Part shown: one piece after another, positions 1 to 5,308 of the stretch | How the letters are laid out: each line of letters begins with the position of its first letter | Position numbering within the stretch: the first letter of the stretch is position 1 | Notes under the pieces: generated by a model | Database searches by the model: none | Seen by the model: only the letters and a program-made list of their open reading frames with translations | Told to the model about the DNA's origin: nothing | Translations under genes and position numbers: made by a program | Assembly: GCA_002506015.1 (NCBI GenBank) | Contig: DAWR01000034.1 | Span: forward strand, 1 to 8,046 | Direction: 5' to 3' | DNA length: 8,046 nucleotides | Origin: Candidatus Methanogasteraceae archaeon UBA261 | GTDB lineage: Archaea; Halobacteriota; Methanosarcinia; Methanosarcinales; Methanogasteraceae

Positions 1-1356
1 CAACTGCCGTCCGAGCGCAGATCGAACTTCGACGAGGTTGCACTCGGATACTCTGAAGAAGAAGCGGTGGCAGAGGCAAAGCGCTGTCTCGACTGTAAAA
101 AACCTCTCTGTGTTGAGGGCTGCCCGGTAGAGGTAGATATCCCGCTCTTCATACGGCAGATCGCAGATCGTAATTTCGATGCGGCGGCTCACACGCTGAA
201 GAGCACAAACTCGCTTCCCGCGATATGCGGGCGCGTCTGCCCGCAGGAGACGCAGTGCGAGGCAGTATGCGTACTCGGAAAGAAAAAAGATGGTGATCCG
301 ATCGCAATCGGTGGGCTCGAGCGATTTGCAGCTGATTACGAGATGAAAAAAGGAGTCACGATCCCCGATGTTCCAGAAAAAACCGGCAGAAGCATTGCAG
401 TGGTCGGAGCAGGTCCTGCCGGGCTGACCGCGGCAGCCGAGCTTGCGAAGATGGGTCATGCGGTAACGATCTTTGAGTCGCTGCATTCTGCTGGCGGCGT
501 TCTTGTGTACGGAATCCCCGAGTTTCGGCTGCCAAAAGCGATTGTTGCGGCAGAAGTCGATTTTATCAGGAAACTGGGCGCTGACATAAGCTTGAATTCG
601 GTCATCGGAAAGATCGATACGGTGGATGAACTGCTCGACGAGTACGACGCCGTATTTCTGGGAACCGGCGCAGGACTGCCGTCATTTCTCGGAATCGATG
701 GCGAGAACTTAAACGGCGTCTACTCTGCAAACGAGTTTCTGACCCGCGTTAACCTGATGAAGGCGTACCTCTTCCCTGAGTTTGACACACCGATCAAGAA
801 AGGTAGCCGCGTAATCGTTGTCGGCGGAGGCAATGTCGCAATGGACGCCGCACGGTGTGCGCTCAGGCTTGGCGCAGAGGAGGTCACAATCGTCTACCGC
901 CGCGGCGAGGATGAGCTGCCAGCACGGGCAGAAGAGGTTGTCAATGCAAAAGAAGAAGGAGTACGCTTCAAACTACTCACAAACCCAATACGGATCCTTG
1001 GCGACGAGAATAACTGGGTCACAGGCATGGAATGCATCAATATGGAACTGTGCGAGCCAGATGAGTCAGGACGATGCCGACCGGTCGCGCTATCAGGAAC
1101 CGAGCACAATATCCCGGCCGACATCGCGATAATCGCAATCGGCACATCCCCAAATCCGCTCGTCCCGATGACGACACCCGGACTTAAGACTGCGAGATAC
1201 GGCACGATTGTGGCAGACGAGACTGGCGCAACATCAAAGCCAGGCGTATTTGCCGGCGGCGACATCGTCACAGGTTCTGCGACTGTGATCTCGGCGATGG
1301 GCGCCGGAAAGGTCGCGGCGAGAGCTATCGATGAATATCTTGGGCGAGTCCGGTAG
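1..1356 (+). CDS. gltA: GltA/SudA-type NADPH-dependent FAD oxidoreductase (glutamate synthase small-subunit family), 5' truncated
   Basis: This is a flavoprotein that moves electrons between NAD(P)H and an acceptor. In archaea the single-gene form is annotated as homotetrameric NADPH glutamate synthase; the same fold is the large subunit of SudAB/Nfn ferredoxin:NADP oxidoreductase. The frame is open from base 1, and the codons before the GTG at 67 (SEEEAVAEAKRCLDC) fit the family, so the true start lies outside the window. Counting from that GTG, N-terminal Fe-S cysteines lie at 7, 10, 15 and 19 (CLDCKKPLCVEGCP) and at 54, 58, 64 and 68. The FAD motif GAGPAG is at 114-119. A second Rossmann motif for NADPH (VVGGGNVAMDAA) begins near base 814, and the C-terminal FAD motif FAGGDIVTGSATVI is present. 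It appears intact to its TAG stop. A SudB-like partner just upstream would favour the SudA/Nfn role, but that DNA is not visible. Family confidence is high; glutamate synthase versus Nfn-like is open. Confidence 0.93.
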   Translation, partial: QLPSERRSNFDEVALGYSEEEAVAEAKRCLDCKKPLCVEGCPVEVDIPLFIRQIADRNFDAAAHTLKSTNSLPAICGRVCPQETQCEAVCVLGKKKDGDPIAIGGLERFAADYEMKKGVTIPDVPEKTGRSIAVVGAGPAGLTAAAELAKMGHAVTIFESLHSAGGVLVYGIPEFRLPKAIVAAEVDFIRKLGADISLNSVIGKIDTVDELLDEYDAVFLGTGAGLPSFLGIDGENLNGVYSANEFLTRVNLMKAYLFPEFDTPIKKGSRVIVVGGGNVAMDAARCALRLGAEEVTIVYRRGEDELPARAEEVVNAKEEGVRFKLLTNPIRILGDENNWVTGMECINMELCEPDESGRCRPVALSGTEHNIPADIAIIAIGTSPNPLVPMTTPGLKTARYGTIVADETGATSKPGVFAGGDIVTGSATVISAMGAGKVAARAIDEYLGRVR

Positions 1357-1449
1357 ATGCCGCGTAGTGTGGTTTTGCATGCATCGGACGTATGAGAACT
1401 GCCAAAAGCATTCTTGTGTCCGGAATAGCTGGTGTGATGAGAGTCTATT

Positions 1450-1484
1450 GGGCGCGGGGGTTGTGGGGGGCATCCGGGATCGGG
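1450..1484 (+). other. G-run cluster with G-quadruplex potential in the gltA-antitoxin spacer
   Basis: Five plus-strand G-runs of 3, 5, 6, 3 and 3 bases (1450-1452, 1456-1460, 1465-1470, 1476-1478, 1482-1484) are separated by 3-5 bases. This satisfies the usual G3+N1-7 rule for an intramolecular quadruplex. It sits 94 bases after the gltA stop and upstream of the toxin-antitoxin promoter region. The rest of the 1357-1559 spacer shows no gene, tRNA or clear terminator. A regulatory role is inference only. Confidence 0.4.
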
Positions 1485-1516
1485 CGAAACTCTGATTTGC
1501 ATGTCGGCATCGAAGG

Positions 1517-1548
1517 TTTTATGTAACAGGAGGTTATGACATGTAACA
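1517..1548 (+). promoter_or_regulatory. Putative promoter and operator of the toxin-antitoxin pair
   Basis: A TATA-like box TTTTATGTA lies at 1517-1525, about 44-52 bases before the antitoxin ATG. The octamer ATGTAACA occurs at 1521-1528 and again at 1541-1548, exactly 20 bp apart (about two helical turns). An inverted half-site GTTA lies between them at 1532-1535, giving TAAC-N4-GTTA-N8-TAAC. Small antitoxins commonly repress their own operon by binding such half-sites over the promoter. The repeats are seen directly; the operator role is inferred. Confidence 0.45.
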
Positions 1549-1568
1549 AAAGATAATGGGTGATTACA

Positions 1569-1811
1569 ATGGTACAAACAATGGTAAATCTGACAGAGTA
1601 TGAGAATCGGGTGCTGAACATAATAAAAGCCAAGTTTGGATTTAAGAACAAATCGGAGGCGATCAAGTTGATAATACAGAAGTACGAGAGCGAGTTTCTG
1701 GAGCCTGAGCTTAAGCCAGAGTTCATAGAAAAGATGGGGGAGCGGGAGAAAGAACCGGTAGTGCAAGTTACGGATTTCAGAAGCCACTTTGGGTTGGAAG
1801 AGAATGTATGA
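1569..1811 (+). CDS. Small archaeal antitoxin (DUF2683-like)
   Basis: This is an 80-residue protein that probably neutralises the RelE-like toxin encoded next to it and represses the pair. The N-terminal half (NLTEYENRVLNIIKAKFG, then KNKSEAIKLIIQKYE) reads as a short strand followed by two helices, as in ribbon-helix-helix type DNA-binding antitoxins. It strongly resembles small archaeal DUF2683 proteins found beside RelE toxins. The C-terminal part is charged and ends FRSHFGLEENV, which fits a flexible toxin-binding tail. The ATG at 1569 is chosen because GGTGAT at 1559-1564 precedes it by 4 nt; a GTG at 1560 in the same frame overlaps that site and is less likely. Its last 8 nt overlap the toxin start, indicating translational coupling. 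The family call rests on pattern recognition; the context is strong. Confidence 0.8.
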   Translation: MVQTMVNLTEYENRVLNIIKAKFGFKNKSEAIKLIIQKYESEFLEPELKPEFIEKMGEREKEPVVQVTDFRSHFGLEENV

Positions 1812-2070
1812 CTATGTCCTGAGAAAGACCGTGGAAAAGATATTTTTCAAACTTGCAACGAAGAATCCAAAACAATTGGAACGAATCTACAACAAGATCG
1901 AAGAAATAAGAGATGACCCACACCGTTACAAAAACCTGAGGAGTCCGCTACAGCATTTGAAACGGGTGCACATAGACAAAAGCTATGTCCTTGTATTTTC
2001 TGTGGATAACTATAATAAATTAGTAATAATCGAGGATTACGATCACCACGATATGATTTACAGACGGTGA
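1804..2070 (+). CDS. RelE/ParE-family toxin
   Basis: This is an 88-residue protein of the RelE/ParE superfamily. RelE members cleave mRNA in the ribosome; ParE members poison gyrase; the sequence alone does not decide. Typical features are visible: an N-terminal helix (TVEKIFFKLATKNPKQLERI), a helix ending in IRDDPHRYKNLRSPL, then basic strands (LKRVHIDKSYVLVFSVD) and the terminal DYDHHDMIYRR, close to the usual (D/H)HD.IYR ending of RelE. The ATG at 1804 overlaps the antitoxin by 8 nt. An in-frame TTG at 1789 would add five residues deep inside the antitoxin and is not preferred. Length matches the family (85-95 residues) and no damage is seen, so the pair may be active. It directly borders the decayed zone that starts at about 2090. 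Confidence 0.85.
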   Translation: MYDYVLRKTVEKIFFKLATKNPKQLERIYNKIEEIRDDPHRYKNLRSPLQHLKRVHIDKSYVLVFSVDNYNKLVIIEDYDHHDMIYRR

Positions 2071-2089
2071 TAATGCCACAAATCGCAAC

Positions 2090-2464
2090 TCAAAGCTCCA
2101 ATGGATTTTGATCATACAGGACTCGCCTAACAGCGAGTGTGTGGTTTTCCAGATAAATGCGCTGATCTTTGTGCACATCAGCCATAAAAATCTCACCACT
2201 GACGTCCAGACTGCGCAAAAAGTCCGGTTCCTTCCCATATCCGCCATCCACCCCCACCTTGTTGTTGCGAATGCCATTGGTACGAGCCTGTTTTATCATA
2301 TCAAGCGCCTGTTCGGATTTCTTCCGGTAAACAATGAACTCTTCAGGCACACCAGCCTCTCTACATCACTCCGGATCATTTATCCATACCTTTGGAATAT
2401 AAAGGCGGGTGTCTGTCAATGTAACGTGGCTACGACAGGCTAACACCGCAAAAACACCCACAAC
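2090..2464 (-). pseudogene. Transposase fragment (IS701-like DDE family), internal piece with an in-frame TGA
   Basis: Reading right to left, the frame begins at VGVFAVLACRSH, continues through DTRLYIPKVWINDPE, meets TGA at 2366-2368, then resumes as CREAGVPEEF, NNKVGVDGGYGKEPDFLRSL and GEIFMADVHKDQRIYLEN. These segments match the middle of IS701-type DDE transposases: the RLYLPxxWxxDPxRCxxAGxPE stretch and the second catalytic Asp in VDGGYG. The stop sits where Arg is expected (DPE-R-CREAG), so a CGA to TGA change is the simplest explanation. The N-terminal third with the first Asp and the C-terminal third with the catalytic Glu are both missing. Similarity fades after about 2144, and the frame runs on to a stop at 2090. 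It is fused without a frame change to the phosphoesterase remnant on its right. It cannot encode an active enzyme. Confidence 0.75.
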
Positions 2465-2692
2465 TTTCAGCACCGGTTCAAGCAGTTCCCTGCGTGCGGT
2501 TTCGTACTCCTTATATTCACCGTTGTAAGCCAAATCGTCGCTGAAAATAACAAAATCCACCCGTTATAGGATTGGGTCAATGATAGTGCGTTCACGGAGG
2601 TCTTTGATAAGTGCATCACGCACGACTTGCCTATCAAAATCTGGACCTTTTTGGTGCCAGTCCGAAAGATGGATCCAAGTTATACCAGACAT
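2465..2692 (-). pseudogene. Calcineurin-like metallophosphoesterase, N-terminal remnant
   Basis: Starting at ATG 2690-2692, the minus strand reads MSGITWIHLSDWHQKGPDFD, then RQVVRDALIKDLRERTIIDPIL, an in-frame TAA at 2564-2566, and VDFVIFSDDLAYNGEYKEYE followed by RRELLEPVLKV. LSDWHQ is metallophosphoesterase motif I (DxH). FSDDLAYNGEY is motif II, normally FSGD, with the Gly changed to Asp. The GNHE motif and the rest of the catalytic domain are absent because transposase sequence begins at about 2464. GTGGTGG at 2697-2703 is a good ribosome site for this ATG, and an AT-rich box (TTTAGATAAAT, about 2717-2727) could have been its promoter. The family is metal-dependent phosphohydrolases. This copy is dead: one stop, one motif change and loss of most of the protein. 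Confidence 0.75.
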
Positions 2693-2780
2693 AATTCCAC
2701 CACAAGGGAGATTCATTTATCTAAATATCCACCTACAATCATTTCGTCTCTATCATGGCTCGCGGCTGTAGCCGGACTTT

Positions 2781-2962
2781 GACTGCGTTCACAGTATGGA
2801 CGTGTGTCTGTCTGTGTCGGGCTATCAACTAAACTGCCGCCCGTATCGGTGCGACCTGCCGATAACACCTCTGAGATGGGGACGAAAGTTGTCAGAGATT
2901 TCAGGAGGGGGTACATGGGAGAGGGGACTGTGTTAAAAAGATTTATAGATTGTGATAAATGA
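2781..2962 (+). pseudogene. Possible 3' end of an IS200/IS605-type tnpB gene
   Basis: One plus-strand frame reads DCVHSMDVC at 2781-2807. Another then reads GLSTKLPPV from 2819, followed by RPADNTSEMGTKVVRDFRR, to a TGA at 2960-2962. The first part resembles a broken version of the TnpB zinc-ribbon/RuvC end (CGxxxDRDxNAA), and the second resembles the variable tail that follows it, joined by a frameshift. A 6-bp stem TATCGG/CCGATA (2844-2849 with 2859-2864) lies within the tail, where TnpB elements encode their guide-RNA scaffold. No upstream part of tnpB and no tnpA is present. This is a tentative reading based on short motifs; chance similarity is possible. Confidence 0.3.
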
Positions 2963-3411
2963 GATATTGAATGTTTATCGCAAAAGTGCGCATGGATTAA
3001 ATGTTTATAATGGTGACTGGATTCTGTTCTCAAGTCCGAGCATGGGTCAACCGATGCGCAGTCTCTAAACCCCGGACTTAAGTATGGAGCCTGTACATCG
3101 TGTTTTCGCATTTGGTTTCCCCTGATTCTGTATGTATCTCTCCACAACCTCCCATCCAGCGCAAGCGCGATCGTCTTCTCGACCAGAATCTCCCGCGGTT
3201 GCTTCGGCGAAAAGACCGTATGATCAGTCGAGAGTGTTACCGTATGTCGATCGTGGCGGAGTTCTCTCTGCCCCATGCACACTAATCGAGAACACATCAT
3301 ACATAAGCCTTGCGAGAATATCTTGGCAGACCTCCTATAAAAATACGAACCCCCACACCACAAAGCACCGTCAGGATGAGCCCATCCGCCATCCTGAACA
3401 GCACCTCACGA
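2963..3411. other. Gene-poor stretch of decayed or non-coding DNA
   Basis: No intact gene is recognised here. At 2931-3020 the DNA is A+T-rich, with the word AATGTTTAT twice (near 2970 and 3000) and a tiny hairpin CGCA-AAAG-TGCG at 2979-2990. From about 3300 down to 3100 the minus strand has a codon-like open stretch (for example FSPKQPREILVEKTIALALD) that I cannot assign. A 216-residue minus-strand frame spans 2713-3363, but most of its predicted protein lacks the look of a real gene. This may be another gene remnant. Confidence 0.4.
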
Positions 3412-3618
3412 TCACCCCGCATCCACATGATCCAGAATTGCGTTGGTGATCCGATCGACAAGATTAATCCCGCCGCTATACCCGATGATCGCTCTTCTCT
3501 GATAACCAACCCGATCATACACCGAAAACCCGATCCTCGCAAAAGCGATTCCCTCATCGTCTCCGATACATGTCGCTTGCGAGTTTGCCATCACCAGATC
3601 GACGCCAACCGCCTTCAC
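3412..3618 (-). pseudogene. Nitrogenase component-1-like protein, C-terminal fragment
   Basis: The minus strand encodes VGVDLVMANSQATCIGDDEG, then IAFARIGFSVYDRVGYQRRA and IIGYSGGINLVDRITNAILD, ending at a TGA. This is the conserved C-terminal block of nitrogenase component 1 and relatives (NifD/NifK/NifE/N type and archaeal homologues): xRIGFPxYDRxGxQRxxxxGYxGxxNLxxxITN. Two signs mark it as dead. There is no start or upstream domain, because the frame is closed by a stop at 3631-3633 just before the match, and the near-invariant Pro of RIGFP is Ser. A plausible continuation (DREVLFRMADGLILTVL) lies in another frame after the TGA, hinting at a frameshift. Which paralogue it came from cannot be told from 60 residues. 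Confidence 0.72.
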
Positions 3619-3642
3619 GAATGACGCGAATCACACGAATTT
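3616..3642. repeat. Degenerate tandem 9-mer (CRCGAATSA type)
   Basis: Three consecutive 9-mers, CACGAATGA, CGCGAATCA and CACGAATTT, form the ATTCGTGTGATTCGCGTCATTCGTG motif seen on the minus strand. It lies exactly at the broken upstream edge of the nitrogenase-like fragment. From general familiarity, similar ATTCGTGT-type runs recur in intergenic DNA of some archaeal and bacterial genomes. No function is known to me. Confidence 0.5.
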
Positions 3643-3743
3643 ATCCGCCACAAAATCCCCTGATGCCACTAAACATTTCGATTGTGCCCCGTCTATACCC
3701 ATTTTACCATCATCAATGTCCATCTCTGCACCACACACCATCC

Positions 3744-3836
3744 CCAATCTCCAGTTGAAATGAAGGGGTTGGGGTAACAATACTCCTCGCAAAAATGCTA
3801 CATACCCACCATTCTCCAGTTGAAATGAAGGGGTTG
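3744..3836. repeat. Two 28-bp direct repeats with a 37-bp spacer (CRISPR-like minimal pair)
   Basis: Copies at 3744-3771 and 3809-3836 match at 27 of 28 positions, sharing the 20-base core CCAGTTGAAATGAAGGGGTT and differing only at 3747/3812. The unique 37-base interval between them gives a 65-bp period, typical of CRISPR repeat-spacer geometry. The core contains GTTGAAAT, reminiscent of the GAAA-containing ends of many archaeal repeats. There is no third copy one period to either side, and no cas gene or leader is seen. It could be a decayed array end or an unrelated duplicated element. The flanks, 3643-3743 and 3837-3880, show no gene. Confidence 0.35.
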
Positions 3837-3880
3837 CCCCCATACCCCAAACCGACCAACCAGGAGAACGCCCCGCCAAC

Positions 3881-3898
3881 AGAAAACGTATCTTTATC
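3881..3898 (+). promoter_or_regulatory. Putative BRE/TATA promoter of the glycosylase gene
   Basis: Purine-rich AGAAAACG (3881-3888) followed by TATCTTTATC (about 3889-3898) resembles an archaeal BRE plus TATA box. A start site about 25 nt downstream would fall at roughly 3918-3922, leaving a leader of only 6-10 nt before ATG 3928. That matches the absence of a Shine-Dalgarno site there. Confidence 0.4.
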
Positions 3899-3927
3899 CC
3901 GCACAAAAACAATAATCAAAAATAGAG

Positions 3928-4551
3928 ATGACAAACCACCTGCTCGAAATATACCAGATCCTCCTCGCGGAATTCGGACCCCAGCACTGGTGGCCCGCCG
4001 AGACTGAGTTTGAGGTTATTGTGGGTGCTCTCTTGACCCAGCAGACCAGATGGGAGAACGTTGAGCAGGCGATCGCTAATCTGAAATCAGAATCGCTCCT
4101 GACGCCAGATGCTCTCGCAGACGCAGACCGCGACACAATTGAGGAATGCATCCGGTGCACCGGGTTCTACAGGCAGAAGAGTGAGCGGTTGCAGTTGTTG
4201 TCTCGCCACTTCGCAAGAAACAGGATATCCGGAATCCTTGATAAACCAGCAGGTGCGCTCAGAGCGGAACTCCTGTCGCTGAAAGGCGTCGGATATGAGA
4301 CTGCGGACAGCATCATCCTCTATGCTGCGCACAAACCTGTCTTTGTGATCGATGCCTACACTAAGCGGATCTGCGAGTGCATCAATGTCAACGGCGGATA
4401 CGAGGCGTTGCAGCGATACTTTGAGGGGGGGCTCCCGCGGGACACGCACCTGTACCAGGAGTTTCATGCGCTGATCGTCAGGTACGGGAAGGAGTACTGC
4501 ACAAAGAAGCGATGCGACGAGTGCATAATCGCACAATCGGTCATCGTTTAG
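3928..4551 (+). CDS. Endonuclease III-like HhH-GPD DNA glycosylase (MagIII-like)
   Basis: This 207-residue base-excision repair protein is predicted to remove damaged, probably alkylated, bases from DNA. It begins with the family signature FGPQHWWPAETEFEVIVGAL followed by LTQQTRWENV; paired Trp residues at this place (here 21-22) are known from MagIII-type 3-methyladenine glycosylases. The helix-hairpin-helix is at about 117-131 (LKGVGYETADSIILY), followed by the catalytic Asp 142 (VIDAYTKRI). In endonuclease III the motif is GVGRKTA, with the AP-lyase Lys; here the matching residue is Glu 124 (GVGYETA), so a monofunctional glycosylase is likely. The C-terminus keeps Cys 191, 196 and 199, but the fourth Cys of the usual C-x6-C-x2-C-x5-C iron-sulfur loop is absent (ends CDECIIAQSVIV), so the cluster is probably lost. 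ATG 3928 fits the family start. The 3' end overlaps engB tail-to-tail by 11 bp. Confidence 0.85.
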   Translation: MTNHLLEIYQILLAEFGPQHWWPAETEFEVIVGALLTQQTRWENVEQAIANLKSESLLTPDALADADRDTIEECIRCTGFYRQKSERLQLLSRHFARNRISGILDKPAGALRAELLSLKGVGYETADSIILYAAHKPVFVIDAYTKRICECINVNGGYEALQRYFEGGLPRDTHLYQEFHALIVRYGKEYCTKKRCDECIIAQSVIV

Positions 4552-5152
4552 ACGTTCTGATATGCCTGAAGAGATCATCCCGCCCGATTTCGTGCAGTCT
4601 GGTACGCACAATTCCGGACAGCGCAGAGACATCTCCTTTCTTCGCAGATATGGGCGCGATCACATCGATCCACTGCTTCCACGGAGGCAGAAGATCAAAA
4701 CGTTCCACAATCTGATCGAGCGCACTGTCCCGGTTCTTCACCAGATCGATCTTGTTTGCGGCGATGATCACATCAATATCAAGATCACATAAAAACTCAA
4801 ACAATTCGATATCAACCGGAATCTCGCCTCTCTCACTCCATCTATCCACAATCTCGCAGAATGCTCCCGTATCGATCACCTGGACCGCACAGAGTATCCG
4901 ATCACAGTTAGCTTCGACGTAATGGACGATTGAATCCTTTATGCTCTCCTGAACATCGCCAGAAACGCCGTGCAGGAACCCGTATCCCGGAAGATCGGTT
5001 ATCAGCAGATCTTTGAACGCTACGTGCACGGGTTTCCTTGTAACACCCGGGCGCCTCCCGGTCCTGACGTTTTTCCCGGTCAGTCTCCTGATCAGGGATG
5101 ATTTCCCAACATTTGATCTGCCGGCGAAGATGATCTCGTGGTTGATGGACAT
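4541..5152 (-). CDS. engB: EngB/YihA-family ribosome-biogenesis GTPase
   Basis: This is a 203-residue TrmE-Era-EngA-like GTPase; bacterial EngB (YsxC/YihA) assists assembly of the large ribosomal subunit, and the archaeal role is presumed similar. The GTPase motifs are complete: G1 GRSNVGKS (11-18), switch-I Thr in RPGVTRK (about 38), G3 DLPGYG (53-58), G4 NKID (133-136) and G5 SAKKG (169-173). Length is normal for the family (about 200). The ATG at 5150-5152 is preferred because it places G1 at residue 11, as is typical, and is preceded by GGTG; an in-frame GTG at 5179 would add nine residues of poor fit. It is convergent with the glycosylase gene and overlaps it by 11 bp. A weak AT-rich element (GTATTTGAG, about 5178-5186) might be its promoter. 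Confidence 0.92.
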   Translation of the reverse strand: MSINHEIIFAGRSNVGKSSLIRRLTGKNVRTGRRPGVTRKPVHVAFKDLLITDLPGYGFLHGVSGDVQESIKDSIVHYVEANCDRILCAVQVIDTGAFCEIVDRWSERGEIPVDIELFEFLCDLDIDVIIAANKIDLVKNRDSALDQIVERFDLLPPWKQWIDVIAPISAKKGDVSALSGIVRTRLHEIGRDDLFRHIRTSKR

Positions 5153-5220
5153 CCGTAACACCAGTCTGTGTCTGCTCACTCAAATACTGTTCCAAACCGC
5201 ACAACTACTGTATCTCTTTC

Positions 5221-5240
5221 ATCCACATCCACATCCACAT
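5221..5240. repeat. Short tandem hexamer (ATCCAC, 3.3 copies) in the engB upstream gap
   Basis: ATCCAC is repeated three times plus two bases in the 156-bp spacer between the Fe-S protein stop and the engB start. The following bases up to about 5266 are C-rich on the plus strand, so any transcript of the minus strand would be G-rich here. No gene or clear terminator is seen in the gap. Confidence 0.5.
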
Positions 5241-5308
5241 ATCCCCCTCCACACCCACAAACCCCAAAAGGTCGTGTCAAGATCCTTCGTTCATGGGAAA
5301 TCTGTTCT

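Noticed and set aside
1357..1559. Looked for a tRNA or terminator after gltA.
   Set aside because: No GGTTCRA-type T-arm, no cloverleaf pairing and no convincing stem plus U-run was seen.
894..1787. A 297-codon open frame on the minus strand opposite gltA.
   Set aside because: It lies antisense to a clearly coding gltA, its product has no motifs and odd composition, and it runs across the toxin-antitoxin control region. It is a shadow frame.
2098..2600. Possible terminal inverted repeats around the transposase fragment (CCTAACAG near 2127 and CCTATAAC on the minus strand near 2566).
   Set aside because: The right-hand candidate lies inside the phosphoesterase remnant, and both transposase ends are missing, so these cannot be element ends.
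2713..3363. A 216-codon minus-strand open frame.
   Set aside because: The product is rich in Ser, His, Arg and Cys with no domain pattern, and it spans the tnpB-like remnant of the other strand. Only its middle part might derive from a gene.
4087..4632. A 181-codon minus-strand open frame opposite the glycosylase.
   Set aside because: It is antisense to a motif-complete glycosylase and has no recognisable family.
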